This document shows, piece after piece, positions 42,545 through 50,771 of a DNA stretch of 64,000 nt (position 1 is the stretch's first letter; each line of letters starts with the position of its first letter). Position numbers and translations under genes: made by a program. Origin of the DNA: Variovorax sp. WS11 (lineage in GTDB: Bacteria; Pseudomonadota; Gammaproteobacteria; Burkholderiales; Burkholderiaceae_C); contig NZ_JAAGOW010000002.1 in assembly GCF_010499245.1 (NCBI RefSeq), forward strand, positions 496,001-560,000. The letters run 5' to 3'. The notes under the pieces were generated by a model, which was not told the DNA's origin, made no database searches, and worked only from the letters and a program-made list of their open reading frames with translations.

Positions 42545-43148
42545 GAGTTTTTCCTGTGTCGAATGGCGTGTTGCTCCGTGCCGCGCCCGAGGCGCCGATC
42601 AGCACGAAGGCGAGGGTCGCCGGCCGCTCGCTCTTGTTTCGCCATGCGTGGCGGGTGCCGTTCTGCACCACCACGTCATGGCGGCGCAGGTGCGTCGAGC
42701 GCCCCTCGTCGAGCTCGAGCCAGATCTCGCCGTCGAGCACGATGCCGTAGTCCACGGTGTCGGTGGCGTGCATGCCATCGGGCTCGAAGCGCTCTGCCAG
42801 CCCCGGGCTGATGGCGAGGTTCTCCGCGGCAGCGGCTGCGGGATCGAAGTCCGGCGCCGAGAACACGCTGTCCGGCGGGAAGGTGACGATCAGGAAGCGC
42901 GTCGCGCCCGCAGCAGGCACGAAGTCGGCAACGGCAGGCGTCGGGTCCACGCCGTCGAAGGGCAAGCCGGCCGCCGGCGCACTCGCCCACACCAGGCGCG
43001 ACACCATGCCGGGGATGTGCCGGAAGGCGTCCGAACGCGGAACGGCCGAATCGAGCACCAGCGCTGACGCGCCTGCACGATCGTGGCCGGTCACGACGCG
43101 GCGGATGACGAGCGGTGCGCCTTCGCGAGTCGAGGAATCAGACGCCAA
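42537..43148 (-). CDS. Cupin-domain protein
   Basis: 203 residues. The C-terminal half is a cupin: DTVDYGIVLDGEIWLELDEG, then HDVVVQNGTRHAWRNKS. The N-terminal half is variable (RRVVTGHDRAGASALVLDSA). Such small two-part cupins are common in catabolic operons as isomerases, hydrolases or sensors of ring products. It overlaps the livF-like gene upstream and the enolase-like gene downstream. Confidence 0.8.
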   Translation of the reverse strand: MASDSSTREGAPLVIRRVVTGHDRAGASALVLDSAVPRSDAFRHIPGMVSRLVWASAPAAGLPFDGVDPTPAVADFVPAAGATRFLIVTFPPDSVFSAPDFDPAAAAAENLAISPGLAERFEPDGMHATDTVDYGIVLDGEIWLELDEGRSTHLRRHDVVVQNGTRHAWRNKSERPATLAFVLIGASGAARSNTPFDTGKTHD

Positions 43149-43845
43149 GATAAGCCTCCCGGATGCGAGGGTTGCCGAGCAGCGAGTCCGGCTTGCCCGA
43201 GCTCACGATCCGGCCCTGCTCGATGACATAGGCGTGGTGCGCCATCTCGAGCGCCTTGTGGATGTTCTGCTCGACCAGCAGCACGGCCACGCCACGCTCG
43301 TTGATGGTGCGGATGATCCGGAACATGTCGTCGACCACGGCCGGCGAGAGGCCGAGCGAGGGCTCGTCCATCAGCAGCAGGCGGGGACGCGCCATCAGCG
43401 CGCGTCCGATCGCGACCATCTGCTGCTGCCCGCCGGACATCGAGCCGGCGATCTGATGGCGCCGCTCCTTCAGGATCGGAAAGAGGGAGAACACCTTCTC
43501 GAGCGAGCCCTCGCCCGAAGCGCGCGCATCGCTGCGGTAGCTGCCGAGCTCGAGGTTCTCGAGAACGCTCATGTGGGTGAACAAGCGCCGCCCTTCCGGG
43601 ACGATGGCAATGCCGTGCTCGCACACGCGATGGCCCGGGATCTTCGCGATGTCCTTGCCGTCGAGCCGGATCTCGCCCTGTCGCGCGCGCAGGATGCCTG
43701 CGATGGTGTTGATCAGCGTGCTCTTGCCCGCGCCGTTGGGGCCGACCACGGCCACCACCTGGCCGGCGGCGACCTCCAGCGTCGCATCCCAGAGCGCGGG
43801 CGCATCGCCGTAGGAGACATGGAGGTTTCGTACTTCAAGCAGCAT
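43138..43845 (-). CDS. livF: Branched-chain-type ABC transporter ATPase (LivF-like)
   Basis: 235 residues. Walker A is GPNGAGKST, the signature MSGGQQQMVAIGRAL and Walker B LLLMDEPSLGLSP. The compact length and the EGRRLFTHMSVLENL segment are typical of LivF. It overlaps both neighbours by ~10 bases. Confidence 0.93.
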   Translation of the reverse strand: MLLEVRNLHVSYGDAPALWDATLEVAAGQVVAVVGPNGAGKSTLINTIAGILRARQGEIRLDGKDIAKIPGHRVCEHGIAIVPEGRRLFTHMSVLENLELGSYRSDARASGEGSLEKVFSLFPILKERRHQIAGSMSGGQQQMVAIGRALMARPRLLLMDEPSLGLSPAVVDDMFRIIRTINERGVAVLLVEQNIHKALEMAHHAYVIEQGRIVSSGKPDSLLGNPRIREAYLGV

Positions 43846-45616
43846 GGGCGGTCCCCAGGTAGGCGCCCACGACGCGGGGATCCTGCATCGTTTCGCGCGG
43901 TTGTCCGAGAGCGAGCAGCGCGCCCTGGTCGAGTACCGCGATGCGGTCGGCGAGTGCCACCACGGCGCGCATCAGGTGCTCGACGAAGACGATGGTCGTG
44001 CCGCCCGCCCTGATCTTTCGAATCATCGCGATGGCCTGGTCGACTTCGGTCGGGGTCAATCCGGAAAGCACTTCGTCGAGCAGGAGCAGACGCGGCCGAG
44101 CTGCCAGTGCGCGCGCGAGCTCGACGAACTTGCGCTCATGCAGATTGAGTGCGGGCGGCAGCAGATCCGCCTTGGCCTCCAGGCCGGTGAACGCGAGCCA
44201 TTGGCGGGCCAGCGCTTGCGCATCGCCCTCCCCTGCCGACTCGCGCGACCCGCCGAAGAAGGCGCACAGGCGCACGTTCTCCAGCACCGTCAGGTGGTCG
44301 AAGAGGCGCGGGATCTGATAGGTGCGCGCGATGCCGCGGCGCGCGATCTCATGCGGTGCCAGGCCGTCGAGGCGCGCGCCCGCCAGCTCGATGGAGCCGG
44401 AGGTGAGCGAGAAGTGCCCGCTGATCATGTTGATCAGCGTCGACTTGCCGGAGCCGTTCGGCCCGACGAGCGCCAGGATCTCCCCCTCGTCCACCTGCAG
44501 ATGAACGCCTTGCAAGGCCCGGATGCCGCCGAAGGACTTCGCGACGCCGCGGCAGACGAGCAAGGGCCGCCCGGTCGCGGCGTGGATGGCGGGCGGCTTC
44601 ATGACCACCACCTTGGCCGGCTCCTGCGCAGCTGCGGACTCAGGCGCAGACGCAGGCACCGCGTCCTTGCGGCGGCCCCATCGCGCGAGCAGGCTGGGAG
44701 CGATCCCCTGCGGCAGGAGCAGGATCACGACCACGAGTGCGAGCGCAACGCCTGCACGGCCGATCTCGGCATGGCCCCCTCCGACGAAGAGGCTCAAGGC
44801 CACGGTAATGAGGGTGGCGCCGATGGCCGGCCCCGCCCAATGGCGGGCACCGCCGAGGATGCTCATGAGCACGACGTACAGCGGCACGGTGATCGAGAAG
44901 GTCTCCCCCACCGTCACGTAGCCGAGGTAGCCCGCCTGGATCGCCCCCGCCGCGCCGGCGATCGCCGAGGAGATGGCGAAGGCGACGAGCTTGTAGTGCA
45001 AGGTGGGCACGCCCTTGACCTCCGCCACGTCCTCGTCGTCGTGGATCGCGAGCAGGCCCGCCCCCAGGCGCGATCGGAGGATGCGGCGCGACACGGCGAG
45101 CGCGGCGAGCGCGAGCGCGAGTCCCAGCAGGTAGATGGCGCCCGGCACCGTCGTGCCGAACTGCGGGATGGCCACATTGCTCAGGTACACACCGCCACCC
45201 CCGTCGAGCGGCGTGTTGGAGATGATGGCCGCCAGCACGTAGGTCACCGACAGCGTCAGCAGCGCGAAGAACTCGGCGCGCAGGCTCTTGATGCGGAACA
45301 CGACGAGGCCGATGCCGAGGGCCAGCGCGGCCGCGATCGCCGCCGCCGCCGGAACGGTCAGCAGAAAGGGCACGCCCCACTTACCGGCCAGCGTGGCCGC
45401 CGTGTAGACCCCGGCACCGAAGAATGCCGCGTGGCCGAAGCTCCAGTAGCCCGAATAGCCGCTCAGGATGCCCCAGCTGGTGGCCAGCGCGATCCAGAAG
45501 AAGACGACATAGAGGTACGACAGGTAGAAGTCGGCGACGCCTGCGTAGGGAAGTGCAATCAGCCCGGCCACCGCCGCCACGGTCGCCGCACGGGCACGTT
45601 GTAGTGTCAGAGCCAT
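43835..45616 (-). CDS. Fused branched-chain-type permease-ATPase (LivM-LivG)
   Basis: 593 residues. Residues ~1-310 are a LivM permease (LYVVFFWIALATSWGILSGY, SFGHAAFFGAGVYTAATL, LLAIHDDEDVAEVKGV). A ~50-residue Ala/Pro-rich linker follows, and residues ~345-593 are a LivG ATPase with GPNGSGKST, NLHERKFVELARAL and LLLDEVLSGLTP. Fusion fixes a 1:1 ratio of channel and motor. In the ATPase signature the usual LSxGQ reads LNLHERK, a change common in LivG. It overlaps livH upstream and livF downstream. Confidence 0.92.
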   Translation of the reverse strand: MALTLQRARAATVAAVAGLIALPYAGVADFYLSYLYVVFFWIALATSWGILSGYSGYWSFGHAAFFGAGVYTAATLAGKWGVPFLLTVPAAAAIAAALALGIGLVVFRIKSLRAEFFALLTLSVTYVLAAIISNTPLDGGGGVYLSNVAIPQFGTTVPGAIYLLGLALALAALAVSRRILRSRLGAGLLAIHDDEDVAEVKGVPTLHYKLVAFAISSAIAGAAGAIQAGYLGYVTVGETFSITVPLYVVLMSILGGARHWAGPAIGATLITVALSLFVGGGHAEIGRAGVALALVVVILLLPQGIAPSLLARWGRRKDAVPASAPESAAAQEPAKVVVMKPPAIHAATGRPLLVCRGVAKSFGGIRALQGVHLQVDEGEILALVGPNGSGKSTLINMISGHFSLTSGSIELAGARLDGLAPHEIARRGIARTYQIPRLFDHLTVLENVRLCAFFGGSRESAGEGDAQALARQWLAFTGLEAKADLLPPALNLHERKFVELARALAARPRLLLLDEVLSGLTPTEVDQAIAMIRKIRAGGTTIVFVEHLMRAVVALADRIAVLDQGALLALGQPRETMQDPRVVGAYLGTAHAA

Positions 45617-46455
45617 CTGGGCTTCCACAGAAGAAGGACGATCAGGATCGAGAAAGCGACCAGCGGCGCCCAGGCGGGATTGACCGCCGCCATGGTGATC
45701 GACTCGGAGACGCCGATCAGCACGCCGGCAGCCAGGGCGCCCAGCGGCCTGGCGAGCCCGCCGATGATCACGACCGCGAAGACGACGCCGATCCAGGCCT
45801 CGATCTGCGAGGGCGCGAGCGTCGAGGTCAGCGCAATGAACACGCCGGCAACGCCGGCCAGGGCGGCGCACAGGCCGGCCAGGAGGTACGACAGGCGCGT
45901 GGCATTGATGCCGAAGGCGGCCGCGATGGCCCCGTCGTGGGCGGCTGCGCGCAGTGCCTTGCCGAGCAAGGTCCGGTTCAGCCCTGCCCACGCGGCAATT
46001 GCAAGAAGCGCCGCGCAAGCGAAGGCGGCGAGTTCCAGCACCGGCACGAAGACGGTCCCGATCTGCAGGGACAGCTGGGCGTAGCCGGATTCGAACTTGC
46101 GATAGTCCGCGGACCAGATCCACTGGATCAGGGACTCGATCAGGATGGTGATCCCGAACGTGACCAGCATCGACGCGAACTCGTCGACCTTGAAGCGCAC
46201 GAAGAGCGCGTGCAAGGCCATGCCGGCCACGAAGAACGCAGGCACCACCACGAGCGCCGAAAACCACGGCGCGATGCCGAACTGCGTGCCCAGCTGGTAG
46301 GTGAGATAGGCGCCCAGGAAGGCCAGGGCGAAATGGCTGAGGTTCACCAGGCGCAGCAGGCCCCAGCTCAGGCTGAGCCCGAGGGCGAGCAAGCCGTAAA
46401 TGCCACCGAGCAACAAGCCGCCGATGGCCGATTGAGCGAGCAAGGTGAGGCTCAT
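45607..46455 (-). CDS. livH: Branched-chain-type ABC transporter permease (LivH-like)
   Basis: 282 residues from the ATG at 46455. LivH features: LLAQSAIGGLLLGGIYGLLA, LSLSWGLLRLVNLSHFALAF and ALRAAAHDGAIAAAFGINAT. The ATG has no good ribosome site of its own but overlaps the stop of a 21-codon upstream frame (ATGA) that does. The alternative start at 46554 is rejected because it lies inside the LacI-type operator. Confidence 0.88.
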   Translation of the reverse strand: MSLTLLAQSAIGGLLLGGIYGLLALGLSLSWGLLRLVNLSHFALAFLGAYLTYQLGTQFGIAPWFSALVVVPAFFVAGMALHALFVRFKVDEFASMLVTFGITILIESLIQWIWSADYRKFESGYAQLSLQIGTVFVPVLELAAFACAALLAIAAWAGLNRTLLGKALRAAAHDGAIAAAFGINATRLSYLLAGLCAALAGVAGVFIALTSTLAPSQIEAWIGVVFAVVIIGGLARPLGALAAGVLIGVSESITMAAVNPAWAPLVAFSILIVLLLWKPRWL

Positions 46456-46517
46456 GGCGCGCGCAGGTCCGGCTCGCGGCCCCGCCCGGGTGATCGGTGT
46501 TGTTCGACTTTGCGCAT
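46452..46517 (-). CDS. 21-codon leader frame coupled to livH
   Basis: An ATG at 46517, preceded by AAGGAG at 46533-46528, opens a short frame (MRKVEQHRSPGRGREPDLRA plus P) whose TGA overlaps the livH ATG. It may deliver ribosomes to livH by translational coupling, or may be a vestige. No homologue is recognised. Confidence 0.4.
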   Translation of the reverse strand: MRKVEQHRSPGRGREPDLRAP

Positions 46518-46539
46518 GGTTCGATGTCTCCTTATGTTG

Positions 46540-46553
46540 TGCTAACGTTGGCA
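46540..46553. promoter_or_regulatory. LacI-type operator, site 3 (liv/catabolic operon)
   Basis: TGCTAACGTTGGCA, matching sites 1 and 2 and palindromic in 6 of 7 pairs. It lies before the livH leader, where it would block the operon promoter. Confidence 0.65.
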
Positions 46554-46642
46554 TTGATTCTGCAAACGCACGAGCACGTTGTCAACGCCTTTTTTCATAC
46601 CATCCTATGAATGGAGTCCTCGTTGACAGTCGGCGACTTGGA

Positions 46643-46656
46643 GGCTAACGTTCGCA
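46643..46656. promoter_or_regulatory. LacI-type operator, site 4 (FAH hydrolase)
   Basis: GGCTAACGTTCGCA, the core of the same box with changes at positions 1 and 11. It is 40 bases before the FAH-family gene. Confidence 0.55.
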
Positions 46657-46695
46657 TCAACTCACCACCTCAACGGAAGAAAACGGAACTCCCCC

Positions 46696-47493
46696 ATGCA
46701 CATCGCCAGGTACGCGTTGGACGACTGCGTCCACTACGGAATCGTCGAGGACGAGACGACGATCGCTCGACTGGAGGGCTCGCCGCTCGACGGGATCAAG
46801 CGCAGCGGCGCCATCGATGCGCCGGCGGCCGTGCGCCTTCTCGCTCCCATCGAGCAGCCGCGCGTGTTCGGGCTCGGCTACAACTACGTCGCGCATTCCA
46901 AGGAGGCCGGCAAGGCCGTTCCGCAGCTGCCGGTGCTCTTCATGAAGCCGAGCACGAGCGTCATCGGCCCGGAAGCGTCGATCGTCTACCCGGACGACGG
47001 GCAGAACATCCACTTCGAGGGCGAGCTCACCGTCGTCATCGGCAAGCGGGCTCGCCACGTGTCCGAAGCGAATGCGCTGGACCATGTGTTCGGCTATACC
47101 TGCGGCAACGACGTGAGCGACCGGGTGCTGCAGCGTCGCGAAAGCGAGTTCGGCTGCCTGCTTGCGGGCAAGGGCTACGACACCTTCGCGCCGATGGGGC
47201 CGGTGATCGCCACCCGGCTCGACCCTTCCAGGCTCGGCATCGTCACGCGCGTCAACGGCGCCGTGCGCCAGAACGGCACCACCTCGAACCTTCTCTTCTC
47301 CGTGCCCGCGATCATTTCCTATCTCAGCCGGTACATGACCCTGCTGCCGGGCGACATGATCATGACCGGCACTCCCGCGGGCGTCGGCCCGATCCAGGTG
47401 GGCGACACCATCGAAGTCGAGATCGAGGGCATCGGCATCCTGCGCAACGATGTCGTGGCGGAGGATCGCAGCAGCGCAACAAGCGGATCGTGA
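46696..47493 (+). CDS. Fumarylacetoacetate hydrolase (FAH) family protein
   Basis: 265 residues. The family core is clear: LGYNYVAHSKEAGKAVPQLP, LFMKPSTSVIG, HFEGELTVVIGKRARHV (metal-binding Glu residues), YTCGNDVSDRVLQ and GDMIMTGTPAGVGPIQVGD. Members hydrolyse, decarboxylate or isomerise ring-cleavage products (for example HpaG/HpcE). It is divergent from the liv-type operon and carries the same operator, so it should act after the dioxygenase. Confidence 0.9.
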   Translation: MHIARYALDDCVHYGIVEDETTIARLEGSPLDGIKRSGAIDAPAAVRLLAPIEQPRVFGLGYNYVAHSKEAGKAVPQLPVLFMKPSTSVIGPEASIVYPDDGQNIHFEGELTVVIGKRARHVSEANALDHVFGYTCGNDVSDRVLQRRESEFGCLLAGKGYDTFAPMGPVIATRLDPSRLGIVTRVNGAVRQNGTTSNLLFSVPAIISYLSRYMTLLPGDMIMTGTPAGVGPIQVGDTIEVEIEGIGILRNDVVAEDRSSATSGS

Positions 47494-47494
47494 G

Positions 47495-47516
47495 CGGCCG
47501 GTCCCGAGGCCGGCCG
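47495..47516. terminator. Stem-loop after the FAH gene
   Basis: CGGCCGG and CCGGCCG arms around an 8-base loop start two bases after the stop, between convergent genes. There is no T-run. Confidence 0.4.
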
Positions 47517-47565
47517 GAAAGCGGGTCGGCCTCTTCATCGCCATTGCCCCGCGGCAAAGGATGAC

Positions 47566-48618
47566 TCAGCGCACCTGGTCCGCGATCCAGCGCAGGATGA
47601 AGTCGGCCACTTCCAGGTTGTTCCTGTCCTGCATCATCATGTGCGAGTTGCCCTTGAGGCCCACATCGGGAAGCCGCACCAGGGACGCCCTGCCCCCGTC
47701 GACGCGGTTGATCCGCTCGACCACGGCCTTGCGCGCCTCGTAGCGGGGCCGGCCCGTGAACACGGGAGCGTCCAGATGGTCCCCGAACAGTTCCAGCACG
47801 GGGACACCCCGATAGGCCGCGATCTGCGCGTCGGTGGGTGCAACCGACTGCGCGCCCTCGATGTTGACGACGGCCTTGACCAGCGCGGGACGCAGACCGA
47901 CCAGGGCATCGGCAAAGGGCCCCGCCAGCGAGTGCACGACGATGATCGCGGGGCCGATGTCGTCCAGCAGGGCCGCGAGCGCCTGCGGGGCCGTGCCCAT
48001 GCCGCCGCCGTCGAGCATGGCCTCGGCGAAGGGCACGCCCTGTGAAGCGAATCTCGGGAATGCCTCGACGGGAAACTGCGTGTCGGGAAACGCGGTGCCG
48101 TGGGAAGGCCCGAAGCGGAAGAGAGGCCAGGCGAGTTCGGCCGTCACCATCAACACGCTGGCGGGCAAGCCGGAAGCGCTCTCCGCCGCCTTGGCCCCGT
48201 TGATGGCGGTCGCGTCGAAACCGGAGCGCCCGCGCCCGGGTGTGTCGACCACGTAGACGGCATGCCCCTTGCGCGCGAGGTAGGTGGCCCAGCCCTCTCG
48301 TCCGTCGGGCGTGGTCTCGTAGCTCATGCCGGTCAACCCGCCGCCGTGCACCAGCACGATCGGGATGGCGCTGGTCCTGTTGGCCGGAATGCGGTAGTGC
48401 ACGTACATCTGGTTGACCGTCACCATCCCCGGCTTGACCGGGCCGGCCGGCGAGACGCCCGGATGCTTCGAAGTGGCGGGCTTCCCGTTGACGAAGAACA
48501 TGCCTTCGTCGGCGAGGTTCAGGGCTCCGCCGATCGAGGCGGCGGCGGCCCCGATGCACCCGCATCCGAGCACGAGCGCGCAAGCGGCGGCGGCGATCTT
48601 TCCGTACGTGTGAAGCAT
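47566..48618 (-). CDS. Exported alpha/beta hydrolase
   Basis: 350 residues. The N-terminus is a signal sequence with a lipobox-like VLGC (Cys19), so a lipoprotein is possible. The fold shows IPIVLVHGGGLTGMSYETTP (oxyanion loop), VDTPGRGRSGFD, the nucleophile elbow VVHSLAGPF (Ser present; the first Gly of GxSxG is Val), VLELFGDHLDAP (Asp) and KGNSHMMM (His). It is an esterase or similar acting outside the cytoplasm. The start at 48618 has a GGAGA site. It is convergent with the FAH gene; a pathway link is unproven. Confidence 0.82.
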   Translation of the reverse strand: MLHTYGKIAAAACALVLGCGCIGAAAASIGGALNLADEGMFFVNGKPATSKHPGVSPAGPVKPGMVTVNQMYVHYRIPANRTSAIPIVLVHGGGLTGMSYETTPDGREGWATYLARKGHAVYVVDTPGRGRSGFDATAINGAKAAESASGLPASVLMVTAELAWPLFRFGPSHGTAFPDTQFPVEAFPRFASQGVPFAEAMLDGGGMGTAPQALAALLDDIGPAIIVVHSLAGPFADALVGLRPALVKAVVNIEGAQSVAPTDAQIAAYRGVPVLELFGDHLDAPVFTGRPRYEARKAVVERINRVDGGRASLVRLPDVGLKGNSHMMMQDRNNLEVADFILRWIADQVR

Positions 48619-48755
48619 GAAGAGTCTCCGTCGTGTTCTGATGACGCACGAATTAGAGGCCCTCGGTTGGGGCGTGTCCAACGAGGAAAGCAAATGAATT
48701 CATTGGCTCGGCTCATCGACGAGCCGCCATGGCCGTCCGCGATGGCCTACGGCTT

Positions 48756-49673
48756 TCAATCGCCCAGCATGCCGGTCATGCGGCGTTGAAGGTCCGCAAA
48801 GTTCGCGCGTACTGCATCCGCCAACGCAGGCAACAAGGGATTCGGATCCGCCTTTCGCCTCAGAAGAACCAGCACCTCGTCTGCGGCTGGTCCTCGCAGG
48901 CTCAGGAATTTCGTTCCCGCAGCGCCGAGCAACGCGCACGAAGACGGCACCAATGCCACGCCGAGGCCCGCACCGACCAGGTCGAGCACGCCGTGCACCG
49001 TGCTCGCTTCGTAGCGGATGCGCGGGCTGAAGCCGGCCTTGGCGCACAGGTAGATCGACTGATCGAAGTACGCGGGCCCCCGGTGCCGCGTGAAGGCGAC
49101 GAAGTCGTGGTCCGCGAAGTTGCGCAGTTCGACCGGGTTGCCGGCACGCCGTGCCTGCTGCGGCGTCAGCGCAAGGCAAAAAGGATCGGGCATCTGCGCC
49201 GCGACCGTCAGGCGCGGATGGTGCGGCTTGCTGCGTGCGATCCCTGCATCGAGATGCCCCGCGGCCACGGCTTCCGCCTGCTCGCTGCTGATCATCTCGC
49301 GCAGGTCGATATGCAGCGCCGGATGCTCCTTCCTGAGATGCCGCACGAGCTTCGGCAGCACCGTGCTGCTGGCCGAGGGCACGAAGCCGAGCGCCAGGTG
49401 GCCGCTGCTGGCGCTTCCCGTCACGGACTCCTTCATGCGCGCCGCACGGTCGAGCAGATAGCGCGCTTCCGGCAGCAAGGACTCGCCCGCCGTCGTCAGG
49501 CGTACGCCCTTGGGGTGCCGCACGAAGAGCACGGTTCCCATTTCCTCTTCGAGCTGCCGGATCTGCACCGACAGCGGCGGCTGCGCGATGAACAACTTTT
49601 CCGCGGCCCGGCTCAGGTTGCCGGTTTCGGCCACGGCCACGAAGTAGCGCAGGTGCCTGAGTTCCATGCTCAT
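48756..49673 (-). CDS. LysR-family regulator
   Basis: 305 residues. The start MSMELRHLRYFVAVAETGNL at 49673 has a GGAG site; a second ATG lies two codons on. The HTH shows IAQPPLSVQIRQLEEEMG and LFVRHPKGVRLT, the CbnR/BenM-like subgroup. The effector domain includes GFVPSASSTVLPKLVRHL. It is divergent from a TTT receptor gene with a T-N11-A palindrome between them. Confidence 0.9.
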   Translation of the reverse strand: MSMELRHLRYFVAVAETGNLSRAAEKLFIAQPPLSVQIRQLEEEMGTVLFVRHPKGVRLTTAGESLLPEARYLLDRAARMKESVTGSASSGHLALGFVPSASSTVLPKLVRHLRKEHPALHIDLREMISSEQAEAVAAGHLDAGIARSKPHHPRLTVAAQMPDPFCLALTPQQARRAGNPVELRNFADHDFVAFTRHRGPAYFDQSIYLCAKAGFSPRIRYEASTVHGVLDLVGAGLGVALVPSSCALLGAAGTKFLSLRGPAADEVLVLLRRKADPNPLLPALADAVRANFADLQRRMTGMLGD

Positions 49674-49694
49674 GAAATCTCCATATTCGACAGG

Positions 49695-49707
49695 TATGGA
49701 ATCCATA
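49695..49707. promoter_or_regulatory. LysR T-N11-A palindrome
   Basis: TATGGA-A-TCCATA is a perfect 13-base palindrome of exactly T-N11-A form, 21 bases before the LysR start and 88 before the TTT gene. This is the textbook LysR recognition shape. Confidence 0.6.
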
Positions 49708-49794
49708 GCTTATCGGTGTTTGGCATATCGAACGTCCGCCACCAGAATTCATCCATTCCAAGGCGCAAAGGCGTTATCACTGATGGAGACACGC

Positions 49795-50754
49795 ATGAAG
49801 AAATCTCTCGCCCTGCTGATGGGTTGCGCTTTTGGCTTGGCCGCGTCTGCCCAAAGCTGGCCCACCAGACCGGTCAAGCTGGTGGTTCCGGCACCGGCCG
49901 GCAGCTCGCTCGACTTCATTGCCCGCACGCTGGGCGACAAGCTGCGCGAACGCTGGAAGCAGCCGGTCGTGGTCGACAACAAGGCCGGCGCCGGCGGCAT
50001 GCTGGGCATGACCGCCGTTGCCAAGGCGCCGGCCGACGGCTACACCCTGGGCATCGGCTTCAACGGTCCGATCGCATTCGGGCCGCACATGTACAAGAAG
50101 ATGGCCTACGACCCGGCCAAGGACCTGCTGCCGATCGTGCTCACCTCATCGCAACCCAATGTGCTGGCGGTCGCGGCCAGCAACCCCGCCAAGACCCTGC
50201 CCGAGTTCGTCGCCTGGGCGAAGAAGCAGGGCGGCAAGATGAACTACGCCTCGGTCGGCGCCGGCAGTTCTTCGCACCTGACCATGGAGCTGTTCAAGAG
50301 TGCGGCAGGTTTCGAAGCCACGCATGTGCCCTTCGCCGGCTCGCCGCCGGCCGGCATCTCGGTGGCGTCCGAGGAGACGCAGGCCCTGTTCACGGTCGCC
50401 CCTGCGCTGCTGCCGCTGATCCAGGGCGGCCGCATTCGCCTGCTGGCCGCCACCAGCCTCCAGCGCACCGAGACCATGAAGGATCTGCCGACGGTCGCCG
50501 AGGCGGGCTATCCCGGCTTCGAAGCCTTGGCGTGGAACGGCCTGTTCAGCGCCGCCGGCACGCCGCCGGAACTGGTGCGTCGCATCAATGCCGACGTCAA
50601 CGAGGTGATGAAGGACAAGGGCGTGCGCGACGCCTTCGCCAGGCAGGGCTTGATCCTCGGCGGAGGCTCGCCTGACGAGTTCAAGACCTTCATCGCGGCC
50701 GAGAGCCTCAAATGGGGCGCCACCATCAAGAAGGTCAGCATCAGCATCGACTGA
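49795..50754 (+). CDS. TTT-family (Bug) periplasmic solute receptor
   Basis: 319 residues. Signal peptide MKKSLALLMGCAFGLAASAQ; then WPTRPVKLVVPAPAGSSLDF, VVDNKAGAGGMLGMTAVAKA and THVPFAGSPPAGISV. The ATG at 49795 has a GGAG site; an ATG four codons upstream is possible. It is the first gene of a three-gene operon with a dehydrogenase and a small protein, divergent from a LysR. Confidence 0.92.
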   Translation: MKKSLALLMGCAFGLAASAQSWPTRPVKLVVPAPAGSSLDFIARTLGDKLRERWKQPVVVDNKAGAGGMLGMTAVAKAPADGYTLGIGFNGPIAFGPHMYKKMAYDPAKDLLPIVLTSSQPNVLAVAASNPAKTLPEFVAWAKKQGGKMNYASVGAGSSSHLTMELFKSAAGFEATHVPFAGSPPAGISVASEETQALFTVAPALLPLIQGGRIRLLAATSLQRTETMKDLPTVAEAGYPGFEALAWNGLFSAAGTPPELVRRINADVNEVMKDKGVRDAFARQGLILGGGSPDEFKTFIAAESLKWGATIKKVSISID

Positions 50755-50771
50755 CCTCGGAATCGAGCACC

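Noticed and set aside
43844..45604. Antisense open frame opposite livM-livG
   Set aside because: No motifs and highly charged low-complexity text; the other strand carries full ABC transporter motifs.
46456..46554. 33-residue N-terminal extension of LivH
   Set aside because: Its start codon lies inside the LacI-type operator and the extension has no membrane or family sequence.
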